Part shown: in pieces, positions 53,368-63,276 of the stretch
Layout of the letters: each line of letters begins with the position of its first letter
How positions within the stretch are numbered: position 1 is the first letter of the stretch
DNA from: Bradyrhizobium sp. KBS0727
GTDB lineage: Bacteria > Pseudomonadota > Alphaproteobacteria > Rhizobiales > Xanthobacteraceae
Direction of reading: 5' to 3'
DNA length: 64,000 nucleotides
Assembly: GCF_005937885.2 (NCBI RefSeq)
Contig: NZ_CP042176.1
Span: forward strand, 1,297,501 to 1,361,500
Notes under the pieces: model-generated
What the model saw: only the letters and a program-made list of their open reading frames with translations
The model's database searches: none
What the model was told of the DNA's origin: nothing
Made by a program: the position numbers and the translations under genes

Positions 53368-53721
53368 ATGCCGACGATCTCCCCCTCGATCCTGCCCATC
53401 CTGATGCTGTTTGCCTCCAATGTGTTCATGACCTTCGCCTGGTATGGCCATCTGAAATTCAAGGAAAGCTCGCTGCCGCTGGTGATCATGGTGAGCTGGG
53501 GCATCGCGTTCTTCGAATACTGGCTGGCGGTGCCGGCCAACCGATGGGGCAGCGCGGTCTATTCGGCGGCGCAGCTCAAGACCATGCAGGAAGTGATCAC
53601 GCTGGTGGTGTTCGCCGGATTTTCGGTGCTGTATCTGAAGGAGCCGCTGGGGTGGAATCACGCGCTCGGATTTGGCTTCATCGCCGCCGGCGCGTTCTTT
53701 ATTTTCCACAAATGGTCGTAG
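53368..53721 (+). CDS. DMT-superfamily small membrane protein (DUF486)
   Basis: A 117-residue protein with four transmembrane helices. The pattern NVFMTFAWYGHLKF, MVSWGIAFFEYWLAVPANR, and AQLKTMQEVITLVVF is DUF486. Related small-multidrug-resistance-like proteins work as dimers; the substrate here is unknown. An AAGAGGA site lies 5 bases before the ATG. The end overlaps a small convergent gene by 23 bases. Confidence 0.92.
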   Translation: MPTISPSILPILMLFASNVFMTFAWYGHLKFKESSLPLVIMVSWGIAFFEYWLAVPANRWGSAVYSAAQLKTMQEVITLVVFAGFSVLYLKEPLGWNHALGFGFIAAGAFFIFHKWS

Positions 53722-53866
53722 GGCACACCTTCGCGGCGGGCGACCGCATCCGCACCGCTCCGTCGTGGTCTTCGCCGCGCGTACCGGTGGCGATCAGGAG
53801 CGCGACCGCAAGCAGGGTCGCTACCGCCAGCGCGACGGTCACCAGTCCAACAGGTGTTTTCATCAT
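53699..53866 (-). CDS. 55-residue single-span membrane protein
   Basis: MMKTPVGLVTVALAVATLLA continues the single hydrophobic segment VALLIATG, followed by a charged periplasmic-type tail with two cysteines (KVCPTTICGK). Convergent and overlapping with the DUF486 gene by 23 bases. Short and unsupported by homology that I can name, but composition is protein-like. Confidence 0.5.
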   Translation of the reverse strand: MMKTPVGLVTVALAVATLLAVALLIATGTRGEDHDGAVRMRSPAAKVCPTTICGK

Positions 53867-53899
53867 AGTCCGGTCGCGATCGAGATCGTCGCGTGCTGC

Positions 53900-53983
53900 T
53901 CTTTTGTTTGACGCGTTTTCCTGACGCGAACCGGCGTCCACCCCCGGATCAAGTCCGAGGGCATGCTTCGCTCGAAAACGCGG
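53900..53983. repeat. short repeat family F, copy 2 (longer form)
   Basis: TTTTGTTTGACGCGTTTTCC, then TGACGCGAACCGGCGTCCAC as in copy 1, then an additional CCCCGGATCAAGTCCGAGGG before GCATGCTTCGCTCGAAAACG. The second part is identical to the repeat at 62263-62306. Confidence 0.8.
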
Positions 53984-54013
53984 CTAATAATGATGCAAAC
54001 GGAAAAGCCGTGA

Positions 54014-54190
54014 TTACGCTGGCACCGGCATCGCCATCGAGACCTTGATCGACAACACGGTCAGCGTGACGGCGAGGCACAGCGAGAGCGCGCCGATCGC
54101 TAGCGTGGCGGCGATGGCGTTGGTCAATCGGGAAGAAGCAACAGGTGCATGGCGGCTCACAAAGCCCGCCGTGCCGGGCGACCGTATCAT
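54014..54190 (-). CDS. 58-residue single-span membrane protein
   Basis: A short frame with a basic N-terminus (MIRSPGTAGFVSRHAPVASS) and one hydrophobic helix (about 25-51, NAIAATLAIGALSLCLAVTL and onward) ending in SMAMPVPA. Same orientation and general layout as the 55-residue gene nearby, with no sequence identity that would prove a duplication. A weak GGATTTGG lies before the ATG. Function unknown. Confidence 0.5.
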   Translation of the reverse strand: MIRSPGTAGFVSRHAPVASSRLTNAIAATLAIGALSLCLAVTLTVLSIKVSMAMPVPA

Positions 54191-54386
54191 GGTCCAAATC
54201 CTTCAAGGCGCGGGCGAATCACCCGCGACGCCGGAGAATCTCGCAGGGTCCGCCGGCAACATTGCGGCGATTCCCGCGCCGAAAATGGCGAAATCGCCGC
54301 AGGCGTTAACGCTCACCCCCCGGTTGTTAACCTTTGGGCGCGTTCTCGCGCGAATGTGAAGGGTGCGACGCCAGTAACCGGGGCGG

Positions 54387-55040
54387 TCAGGCTCCGGCGG
54401 CGATGCGGGCGGGGTCGTCGACCTCGGCGCCGGGCTGCCAGTCCATGGCGACGAAACCCGGGGTCTGCTCGACCCGGCGCAGCCAGCTGCGGATCGCAGG
54501 GAAGGTTGCGAGATCATAATCGCAGCGGTCGGCGACGTGGGTGTAGCCGTACACCGCGATGTCGGCGACCGTCAGCTGTCCGGCGGCGAAATAGGCGTGG
54601 TTCCTGAGATGATTTTCCATCACCTGCAGCGCCGCGTAGCCGCGCTCCATCCAGTCTTCCAGCGCGTGGGTCTGCAGGTCGCGGCCGCCCTTGACCAGCG
54701 ACAGCCAGAAATAGGCGGCGCCGATATTGGGCTCCAGCGCATGCTGTTCGAAGAACATCCATTGCAGCGCCTCGGCGCGCTCGATGCGCGATTCCGGCGC
54801 CAGCGAGGTGCCGCCGCAGACATACCAGAGGATGGCGTTGGACTCCGCGAGGTAACGTCCTTCGCCGACTTCCAATAGCGGCACCTGTCCGCTCGGGTTC
54901 TTCGCCAGAAAGTCCGGCGTGCGGCTTTCGCCGCGCAAAATGTCGACTTCGATCGCGTGATACGGCGCATTGAGCAGCGCCAGCGCAAGGCGGACCTTGT
55001 AGCTGTTGCCGGAGCGCTGCATCGAATAGAGCTTGTACAT
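54387..55040 (-). CDS. glutathione S-transferase family protein
   Basis: A 217-residue GST: thioredoxin-like domain with SGNSYKVRLALALLNAPY (putative catalytic Ser), NPSGQVPLLEVGEGRYLAES and NAILWYV; C-terminal helical domain with LTVADIAVYGYTHVADR, the N-capping box motif. Substrate unknown. Unlike the YfcG-like GST elsewhere in the window, it lacks that subgroup's motifs. Confidence 0.88.
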   Translation of the reverse strand: MYKLYSMQRSGNSYKVRLALALLNAPYHAIEVDILRGESRTPDFLAKNPSGQVPLLEVGEGRYLAESNAILWYVCGGTSLAPESRIERAEALQWMFFEQHALEPNIGAAYFWLSLVKGGRDLQTHALEDWMERGYAALQVMENHLRNHAYFAAGQLTVADIAVYGYTHVADRCDYDLATFPAIRSWLRRVEQTPGFVAMDWQPGAEVDDPARIAAGA

Positions 55041-55232
55041 CGTGTTCAGGGTTTCGTCCGGTCGAGAGGATGTGCACGCATGGCGAGCTTGTCGCGACGC
55101 GCCTAAACAATGATGCCGTTACCGATGGCTCGCAAGACCTGCCGGATGGAAAAAGTCGAAAACCTCTACCGCACTGCACGCGTGCAGAATGATTCCATCA
55201 ATATGGCACGCAACACGTGCAAACAATTCAGA

Positions 55233-56462
55233 TCACGCTTGCGCGATTCGGCGCGCGCCGACCGCAATGTCGGCGCGATCCAGCGCCGCGCGCCGCAGGA
55301 CGAACGCATAAAAGGCAAGCATCACCATCAGCCCAAGGGGAATGGTGGTCACGCCGGCGATGCTGCGCGACAGCAGCGGCACGATCCAGGCCGCTGCCAG
55401 CAGGCTGATCTCGAAATCGCGGAAACCCCGATCGAGGCCGTATCGCGCGAAGAAGGCGATCGCGACCGCCAGCACCACGAGGTCATAGTCGAGCACGTAG
55501 GGCGTCGCCAGCAGGCTGCCTACCGCCAATGCGGCAGCCTTGAGTTCGAACGCGGCATCGCTGTGCCAGAGCCAGGCCAGGCTGGCGGCAAGCGAGACCA
55601 GCAGCGAAGCCTGCACCGCATAGGCGATCGGTACGCCGACGCCCCAGGCCCGTACCGCCGAGAAGATCGACTGAATCTTTTGCCAGCCGGTGCCACCCTG
55701 TTCGAGCACGATGGTCTGCGTGAAATTCATCGAGTCGGTGAAGGCATGCCAGATGCTGCCGCCCAGCGTCAGGAAGCTGACGGCGACCAGCACGGCAACG
55801 GTGATGGCCGCCGCGCCGATCGTGCGCCAGCGTCCGCCTGCAACGAGGGCGATCGGGATCAGCACGCCGAACTGCGGCTTGTAGGCCAGTAGCCCGATCA
55901 GCACGCCGGCAAGCGTCGGCCTTCGATCGAGCCAGTGCAGGGCGCCGCCGAGCAGCGCTGCGGTGAGGAATCCGTTCTGGCCATGACCGACATTGACGAA
56001 CACCGCGGGAAAAGCTGTGGCCGCAAGCAACGTTTCGGGACGCGGCAGGATGGCGCGGATCGCGGCGAGGTAGGCGGCAAAGCTTGCGATCAGCCAGATC
56101 GCCAGGCCCCACGCATAGGGGACGGCGGCGACGAGCACGGCGATCGCAAGGAAGAACGGCGGATAGTGCCAGCCGTAGAACGGCACCTCGCGGCCGTCGA
56201 ACACCGCCTTCTCGGCGGCATGCTGCAGCGGAGGCGCATAGGCTTCCGCCGAGCGGCCCTGCCAGGTCAATGCACCCGCGGCGTAGACATTGGAGAAATC
56301 GGTGCCGATCGGCTGGCCGTTGCGGTCGATCAGGCCGTCGGCGACCGCGATCCATCCGGCGAATACCAGGACGGAGAGGCCGAACAGGATCAGGCTGTAG
56401 CCGCGCATCCGCGCCGCCGTCAGCCAATCGCCCGATCGCAGCCCTTGCCGGATATTTGTCAT
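55233..56462 (-). CDS. DUF2029 (GT87-type) integral membrane glycosyltransferase-like protein
   Basis: A 409-residue protein with about ten hydrophobic segments. Periplasmic-loop motifs DFSNVYAAGALTWQGRSAEA and FYGWHYPPFFLA, and NVGHGQNGFLTAALLGGAL, are characteristic of DUF2029/GT87, polyprenyl-phosphate-dependent mannosyl- or arabinosyl-like transferases. The conserved Asp in the first loop is present. Acceptor unknown. Divergent from aspartate aminotransferase. Confidence 0.85.
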   Translation of the reverse strand: MTNIRQGLRSGDWLTAARMRGYSLILFGLSVLVFAGWIAVADGLIDRNGQPIGTDFSNVYAAGALTWQGRSAEAYAPPLQHAAEKAVFDGREVPFYGWHYPPFFLAIAVLVAAVPYAWGLAIWLIASFAAYLAAIRAILPRPETLLAATAFPAVFVNVGHGQNGFLTAALLGGALHWLDRRPTLAGVLIGLLAYKPQFGVLIPIALVAGGRWRTIGAAAITVAVLVAVSFLTLGGSIWHAFTDSMNFTQTIVLEQGGTGWQKIQSIFSAVRAWGVGVPIAYAVQASLLVSLAASLAWLWHSDAAFELKAAALAVGSLLATPYVLDYDLVVLAVAIAFFARYGLDRGFRDFEISLLAAAWIVPLLSRSIAGVTTIPLGLMVMLAFYAFVLRRAALDRADIAVGARRIAQA

Positions 56463-56535
56463 TTCGCCGCGGAATTTGCCGAATATTGCGCTGATATTGC
56501 TCCGACCGTACCGAGCCCACTTTAACGTTCTCTAA

Positions 56536-57870
<1,335 letters not shown>

Positions 57871-58062
57871 CGCGTTTCGCGTCGACGGAACTGTCGTTCG
57901 GCTCGCGTTGGCAAACGCGTCAAAATAATGACGTGTCAAATCACATCACACGTCGCACGTTTGATGTTTTGACGTCTTCTTTGGGAAGCGCCTTGTTTTG
58001 AACACGGCGCTTCCTTCCTGTCCGCTCCGCAAATCAAGTTCCTCTTGCGGAGATTCAGAGAC

Positions 58063-58575
58063 ATGAGATTCCTGACACTGACCCTTGCCACGGCTGCGCT
58101 GATCGCGCCGCTTGCCAGCGCCAACGCGCTGCCGCCAGTTCGCGCCGGCATCCTGCAATGCCAGGGCGGCCAGAACGTCGGCTTCGTGGTCGGCTCGGTG
58201 ACCAGCCTCGAATGCGTGTTCCAGAGCGAGGGGCGGCGTCCCGAACCCTACATCGCGACCGTGCGCCGCTATGGCCTCGACCTCGGTATCACCGCGCAGA
58301 CGCAACTGGCCTGGGCGGTGAACGCGCCGAACAGCCGGATCAGCCGCGGCGATCTCGCCGGCAATTATGGTGGCGTCGGCGCCAACGCGTCGGTCGGTAT
58401 CGGCGGCGGCGGCAATTTCCTGGTCGGAGGCCCCGCGAACTCTTACGCGCTGCAGCCGATCAGCTTGCAGGGCCAGACCGGGCTGAACGTCGCCGCCGGG
58501 ATCGCCGATATCGAGCTGCAGCCGTTCCGCGGCCACGCGCCGCGCCGGCATTATCACCGCCATCGGCGCGGCTGA
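58063..58575 (+). CDS. DUF992 secreted protein, paralogue 1
   Basis: A 170-residue secreted protein with a signal peptide (cleavage near SANA-LPP). The DUF992 pattern is VRAGILQCQGGQNVGFVVGS, VTSLECVF, YIATVRRYGLDLGIT and a Gly-rich strand region (NYGGVGANASVGIGGGGNFL). It ends in a His/Arg tail (HAPRRHYHRHRRG). Found in the envelope of rhizobiales; function unknown. A strong terminator follows, then a cloverleaf repeat and a paralogous gene. Confidence 0.88.
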   Translation: MRFLTLTLATAALIAPLASANALPPVRAGILQCQGGQNVGFVVGSVTSLECVFQSEGRRPEPYIATVRRYGLDLGITAQTQLAWAVNAPNSRISRGDLAGNYGGVGANASVGIGGGGNFLVGGPANSYALQPISLQGQTGLNVAAGIADIELQPFRGHAPRRHYHRHRRG

Positions 58576-58594
58576 GATTGGTTACGGTTGAAGG

Positions 58595-58624
58595 AAAGGC
58601 CCGCGCAAGCGGGCCTTTTTTTGT
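58595..58624 (+). terminator. intrinsic terminator after DUF992 gene 1
   Basis: AAGGCCCGC and GCGGGCCTT form a perfect 9-bp stem with a GCAA loop, followed by TTTTT and a further TTG. Lies 20 bases after the stop codon. The clearest intrinsic terminator in the window. Confidence 0.92.
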
Positions 58625-58649
58625 GTAGCTCGCCATTCCTTCAGTGGCT

Positions 58650-58723
58650 GTCATTCCGGGGCGATGCGTAGCATCGAACCCGGAATCTCGAGATTCCGGG
58701 TTCGCTTCGCGCCCCGGAATGAC
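58650..58723. repeat. cloverleaf repeat family A, copy 5
   Basis: GTCATTCCGGGGCGATGCGT to GCCCCGGAATGAC; arms CGATGCGTAGCATCG and AACCCGGAATCTCGAGATTCCGGGTT, with the third arm reduced to CGCTTCGCG. It lies between the terminator of the first DUF992 gene and the second DUF992 gene. Confidence 0.85.
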
Positions 58724-58837
58724 GCCCAAAATCTGGCAGCGCCCTTAATGTTATGGCATAGAACTCTCAGCGCCGCGGGCACGGCGCGTTGTCCTGTTCT
58801 CTGCTCGCATCACCATTTTTCAGCCGGAGACGTCTTC

Positions 58838-59320
58838 ATGCATCGCTTCCTCATTCTTGCCGGTGCGGCACTTGCCATGCTGACCGCATCCATCGCCTGC
58901 GCCAACGCGCAAGCTCCGGGACGCGTGCAGGTCGGCGTTCTGGAGTGCCGCGGCGCTGCCAGCATTGGTTTTGTCGTCGGTTCCGTGACCAATCTCGGTT
59001 GCGTGCTGCGCGCCGAAGGCCTGCCGGAAGATCGCTACATCGCCACCATTCGCAAGCTCGGTCTCGATCTCGGCATCACCCAGGAATCGGCGCTGGCCTG
59101 GGGCGTGTTCGCACCGGTGGCGCGGCTCGGGCCGGGCGATCTCTCCGGCACCTATGCCGGGGCACAGGGCAGTGCGACGCTCGGCGTCGGTGTCGGCGGC
59201 AATGTGCTGATCGGCGGATCCAACAATTCGATCGCGCTGCAGCCGTTGAGCGTGCAGGGCCAGGTCGGGGTCAGCGTTGCCGCCGGACTCGAAAGCCTGG
59301 AACTGCGACCGGGACGTTAA
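58838..59320 (+). CDS. DUF992 secreted protein, paralogue 2
   Basis: A 160-residue secreted protein with a signal peptide (cleavage near ANAQA). It shows the same DUF992 blocks as the first copy, VQVGVLECRGAASIGFVVGS, VTNLGCVL, YIATIRKLGLDLGIT and GSATLGVGVGGNVLIGGSNN, but lacks its His/Arg tail. Tandem duplication with a terminator and a repeat between, so each copy probably has its own promoter. Confidence 0.88.
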   Translation: MHRFLILAGAALAMLTASIACANAQAPGRVQVGVLECRGAASIGFVVGSVTNLGCVLRAEGLPEDRYIATIRKLGLDLGITQESALAWGVFAPVARLGPGDLSGTYAGAQGSATLGVGVGGNVLIGGSNNSIALQPLSVQGQVGVSVAAGLESLELRPGR

Positions 59321-59483
59321 CTGCTCATCTGCTGCCTCGCCCCCGCACTTGGGGCGAGGGTAAAACCAGGGCGCGTCACGATGCAGCGCAGCGACATTTC
59401 CTGCTTGCCAAAACAGCGGGACGGGCGGAGCATCCGATTTGCCGACCCAATCAAGGGCCGAGCTCCAACGTTAGGAGGCGGCA

Positions 59484-61532
59484 ATGGGACAAGATGTCAG
59501 AAGTCCCCGAGGTCCACGGTGCATTGCGCTGGTGGGCCCTTTCCAGAGTGGTAAAACCTCCCTTCTTGAAGCCATCCTGGCGCGCACAGGCGCCATCCCC
59601 CGAGCCGGCAGCGTCGATGCGGGAACTTCGGTGGGCGATTCCAGCCCCGAAGCGCGCCACCACAAGATGGGCGTAGGCCTCAGCGCCGCCACAACCAGTT
59701 TCATGGGCGACAGCTATACCTTTATCGATTGTCCCGGCTCGATCGAGTTTGCGCAGGACATGCGCGCGGCGCTTCCCGCGGTCGATGCTGCGGTCGTGGT
59801 CTGCGAAGCCGACGAGAAGAAGTTGCCGCAACTGCAGATCATCCTGCGCGAGCTCGAGGATCTCGGCATTCCGCGCTTCCTGTTCCTGAACAAGATCGAT
59901 CGCGCCAACAAGCGCATCCGCGAGACGCTCGCGACCCTGCAACCGGCGTCGCGCGTGCCGCTGGTGCTGCGCCAGATTCCGATCTGGAACGGTGAACTGA
60001 TCGAAGGTTTTGTCGATCTCGCGCTGGAACGCGCTTTCGTCTATCGCGAGCACAAGGCTTCCGAAGTCGTGGATCTCGACGGCGGCAATCTCGACCGCGA
60101 GAAGGAAGCGCGGTTCTCGATGCTGGAAAAGCTCGCCGATCACGACGACGCGCTGATGGAGCAACTGCTTGAAGACATTCAGCCGCCGCGCGACGCGGTG
60201 TTCGACGATCTCGCGCGCGAATTGCGCGAAGGCCTGATCTGCCCGGTGCTGCTCGGAGCCGCGACCCGCGAAAACGGCGTGCTGCGGCTGATGAAGGCGC
60301 TGCGGCATGAGGCGCCCGATGTCACCACGACCGCCAAGCGGCTCGGGGTGTCCTCGCAAAAGGACGCGCTGGCCTACGTGCTCAAGACCGTGCATTTGCA
60401 GCACGGCGGCAAGCTGTCGCTGACGCGGATGCTGGCCGGCCACCTCGATGACGGCGCGACGCTGCAGTCCTCGTCCGGCGAAACCGGTCGCGTATCCGGC
60501 ATCCTCGCCGTCAACGGCGCCTACGACAGCAAGCGCGCCGCGGCGGAAGCCGGCGATACCATCGCACTCGGCAAGCTCGACGCCATCAGGACCGGCGACA
60601 CGCTGTCGAGCGGCAAGACCGCACCATCCGCGCTCGCGCATGTCGAACCGGCGCCGCCGGTGCTGGCGATGTCGCTGGCGGCCACCGACCGCAAGGACGA
60701 CGTCAAGCTCGGCCAGTCGCTGCTGCGGCTGAACGAGGAGGACCCGTCACTCACCATGGTGCAGAACCCGCAAACCCACGACATCGTGCTGTGGGGACAG
60801 GGCGAGATGCATTTGCGCGTGGCGCTCGAAAGGCTGCACGAGCGCTTCGGCGTCAACGTCAAATCGCATGCGCCCGCGATCGGCTACCAGGAGACCATCC
60901 GCAAATCGATCACGCAGCGCGGCCGCCACAAGAAGCAGTCCGGAGGCCACGGCCAGTTCGGCGACGTGGTGCTGGAGGTCAAGCCGATGCCGCGCGGCTC
61001 GGGCTTCGAATTCCACGAAAAGGTCGTCGGCGGCGCGGTGCCGCGCAACTATATCGGCGCGGTCGAGGAGGGCGTGGTCGACGGGCTGACGCGCGGCCCG
61101 CTCGGCTTCCCCGTCATCGACCTTACGGTGACGCTGACGGACGGCTCCTATCACAGCGTCGACTCCTCCGATCTCGCGTTCCGCACCGCGGCGCGGATCG
61201 GCATGAGCGAGGCGCTGCCGCAGTGCCAGCCGGTGCTGCTGGAGCCGATCCACATGGTGGAGATCGTCTGCCCGACCGATGCCACGGCGAAGATCAATGC
61301 CATTCTGTCGGCGCGGCGCGGCCAGATTCTCGGCTTCGATACCCGCGAGAACTGGCCGGGATGGGACTGCGTGCGCGCCACCATGCCGGAAGCCGAGATC
61401 GGCGACCTGATCGTGGAACTGCGCTCGGCCACCGCCGGCGCCGGCAGTTTTACAAGGCAGTTCGACCGCATGTCCGAAGTCACCGGCCGCGCCGCCGACC
61501 AGATCATCGCCGCGCACCGGGTGGCGGCGTAG
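59484..61532 (+). CDS. elongation factor G-like protein with degenerate GTPase domain
   Basis: A 682-residue protein with the domain order of EF-G: G domain, domain II, domain III, domain IV (from about residue 440, QSGGHGQFGDVVLEVKP) and domain V (HMVEIVCPTDATAKINA). The P-loop is GPFQSGKT at 18-25 and NKID is intact at 136-139. Switch II, normally DTPGHVDF, is DCPGSIEF at 82-89, so the catalytic His is replaced by Ser86. This class of EF-G paralogue occurs in rhizobia beside the normal fusA; its role on the ribosome is unclear. GGAGG precedes the ATG. Confidence 0.9.
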   Translation: MGQDVRSPRGPRCIALVGPFQSGKTSLLEAILARTGAIPRAGSVDAGTSVGDSSPEARHHKMGVGLSAATTSFMGDSYTFIDCPGSIEFAQDMRAALPAVDAAVVVCEADEKKLPQLQIILRELEDLGIPRFLFLNKIDRANKRIRETLATLQPASRVPLVLRQIPIWNGELIEGFVDLALERAFVYREHKASEVVDLDGGNLDREKEARFSMLEKLADHDDALMEQLLEDIQPPRDAVFDDLARELREGLICPVLLGAATRENGVLRLMKALRHEAPDVTTTAKRLGVSSQKDALAYVLKTVHLQHGGKLSLTRMLAGHLDDGATLQSSSGETGRVSGILAVNGAYDSKRAAAEAGDTIALGKLDAIRTGDTLSSGKTAPSALAHVEPAPPVLAMSLAATDRKDDVKLGQSLLRLNEEDPSLTMVQNPQTHDIVLWGQGEMHLRVALERLHERFGVNVKSHAPAIGYQETIRKSITQRGRHKKQSGGHGQFGDVVLEVKPMPRGSGFEFHEKVVGGAVPRNYIGAVEEGVVDGLTRGPLGFPVIDLTVTLTDGSYHSVDSSDLAFRTAARIGMSEALPQCQPVLLEPIHMVEIVCPTDATAKINAILSARRGQILGFDTRENWPGWDCVRATMPEAEIGDLIVELRSATAGAGSFTRQFDRMSEVTGRAADQIIAAHRVAA

Positions 61533-61629
61533 CCTTTGCCGGTCGTGCCGCCCTGTCGGGAGGCATGATCATTGGCAACGCCTTCGATCACAGCTAGCTT
61601 GCGCATCAGGGTTGGTGCGCAAGTCCACG

Positions 61630-62310
61630 ATGCTTGATTCACGCCGCAACGTTGTCCTGGCCTGCGCGCTGAGCGCGCTTGCCGGCTATGTCGATGCCAT
61701 CGGCTATCTGCACCTTGGCGGCCTGTTCGTCTCCTTCATGAGCGGCAATTCGACCCGGATGGGCGTCGCCATCGCGCAGGCGCATTGGCAGACCGCGGCG
61801 GAAGCGTTCGGACTGATCGCGCTGTTCGTAATCGGGGCGGCGGCCGGCAGCCTGATCGTGCTCGGCCACGGTGCGCATCGTCAGCCCTTTGTGCTGCTGG
61901 CGGAGGCCTTGCTGCTGGCCGTCGCCGCGCTCGCCTATACGTTCGGTCAGCCGAGCCTCGCGGTGGCCGCGATCGTGCTGGCGATGGGGCTGGAGAACGC
62001 CGTGTTCCAGATCCATGGCGGCGCCGGTCTCGGTCTGACCTACGTCACCGGCGCGCTGATCAAGGTCGGCCAGCTGATGGCGAAGGCGGTGACCGGCGGC
62101 CCGCGCTGGGCCTGGGCGCCCAATCTCATGTTGTGGGCGGCGCTGGTCGCGGGCTCGGTGCTCGGCGCGCTGGCCTATGCCTGGATCAATCTTGCTGCGA
62201 TCTGGTTTGGCGCGGCCGCGGCGCTGGCCCTGAGCGGCATCGTTGCCGCGACCAACCGGCAACCACCCCGGATCAAGTCCGAGGGCATGCTTCGCTCGAA
62301 AACGCATTGA
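61630..62310 (+). CDS. DUF1275 (YoaK-like) membrane protein
   Basis: A 226-residue protein with six hydrophobic segments. The DUF1275 signature is near the start: ALSALAGYVDAIGYLHLGGL, FVSFMSGNSTRM; later FQIHGGAGLGLTYVTGALIK. Function unknown; likely inner-membrane transporter. The last fifteen codons (PRIKSEGMLRSKTH) derive from a family F repeat. A TTG six codons upstream could also initiate. aroE follows after 31 bases. Confidence 0.88.
   Translation: MLDSRRNVVLACALSALAGYVDAIGYLHLGGLFVSFMSGNSTRMGVAIAQAHWQTAAEAFGLIALFVIGAAAGSLIVLGHGAHRQPFVLLAEALLLAVAALAYTFGQPSLAVAAIVLAMGLENAVFQIHGGAGLGLTYVTGALIKVGQLMAKAVTGGPRWAWAPNLMLWAALVAGSVLGALAYAWINLAAIWFGAAAALALSGIVAATNRQPPRIKSEGMLRSKTH
62263..62306. 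repeat. short repeat family F, copy 3, forming the 3' end of the DUF1275 gene
   Basis: CACCCCGGATCAAGTCCGAG then GGCATGCTTCGCTCGAAAACGC is identical to the second half of the copy at 53900-53983, apart from one C. It supplies the last codons and lies 2 bases before the TGA stop. Confidence 0.85.
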
Positions 62311-62341
62311 CTTAGGTCCCGGCTTGCCCGATTTGACGGCC

Positions 62342-63184
62342 ATGACAAGTGGAACCAAATCCCCCGCGGCCTGCCTGATCGGGTGGCCGGCGGCGCATTC
62401 GCGCTCGCCGCTGATCCATCATTACTGGTTGCGGACGCTTGGCATCGAAGGCGGCTACGTCATCGAGGCCGTACCGCCCGACGAGTTCGGGGATTTTGTT
62501 CTGCGGCTTTCCGTTCGCGGCTTCGTCGGCGCCAACGTCACTATTCCGCACAAGGAGCGCGCCCTGGCGCTGTCGAAGCCGGACGACCGCGCCCGCGCGG
62601 TCGGTGCGGCCAATACGCTGTGGTTTAGGGACGGCGAGCTGTGCTCGACCAATACCGACGTCGAAGGCTTCATCAACAATCTCGACGCCTGCGCGCCCGG
62701 CTGGGACAAGGCGGAGGACGCACTCGTGCTGGGCGCCGGCGGTTCGTCGCGCGCGGTATTGTTCGGATTGATCGAGCGCGGCATCAAGCGCGTGCATCTG
62801 GCCAACCGCACCCTGGCGCGCGCTCGCGCGCTTGCGGAACAGTTCGGGCCGAGGGTGGTGCCGGTCGCGTGGGATGGCGCAGGCGGTCTGCTGCCGCGCG
62901 CCGGCCTGCTGGTGAATACGACCTCGCTCGGCATGCACGGCCAGCCTCCGCTCGAACTCGATGTGGATTTGCTGCCGTCCGATGCCGCGGTCGCGGATCT
63001 CGTTTACGTGCCGCTGCAAACGCCCTTGCTTGCCACCGCCCAAGGCCGCGGACTGAAGACCGCCGACGGGCTCGGCATGTTGCTGCACCAGGCGGTGCGG
63101 GGTTTTGAATTGTGGTTCGGCCGGCGCCCCGCGGTGACGCCGGAATTGCGTGCGCTGGTCGAGGCCGATCTCACGAAGACATGA
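62342..63184 (+). CDS. aroE: shikimate dehydrogenase
   Basis: NADP-dependent reduction of 3-dehydroshikimate in aromatic amino acid synthesis. The 280-residue protein has the substrate-binding serines Ser20 and Ser22 (AAHSRSPLIHHYW), catalytic Lys71 in NVTIPHKER, Asp in NTDVEGF, the NADP motif LGAGGSSRAVLF, and NRT then VNTTSLGMHG. All active-site residues are intact. The start at MTSGTKS is used. No other shikimate genes are in the window. Confidence 0.95.
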   Translation: MTSGTKSPAACLIGWPAAHSRSPLIHHYWLRTLGIEGGYVIEAVPPDEFGDFVLRLSVRGFVGANVTIPHKERALALSKPDDRARAVGAANTLWFRDGELCSTNTDVEGFINNLDACAPGWDKAEDALVLGAGGSSRAVLFGLIERGIKRVHLANRTLARARALAEQFGPRVVPVAWDGAGGLLPRAGLLVNTTSLGMHGQPPLELDVDLLPSDAAVADLVYVPLQTPLLATAQGRGLKTADGLGMLLHQAVRGFELWFGRRPAVTPELRALVEADLTKT

Positions 63185-63276
63185 TCGGCTGATCGCGGAT
63201 TTTTGAGCCGGAATATTCACGAAAAACCGGGGTCAATAGTTAGGTCAGCACAGCGCTGTCCCCCGGAGATTCTCGT

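Noticed and set aside
59334..59362. CCTCGCCCCCGCACTTGGGGCGAGG as a family D copy
   Set aside because: Only the outer arm resembles family D and the diagnostic core is missing; it may simply be a hairpin terminator after the second DUF992 gene.
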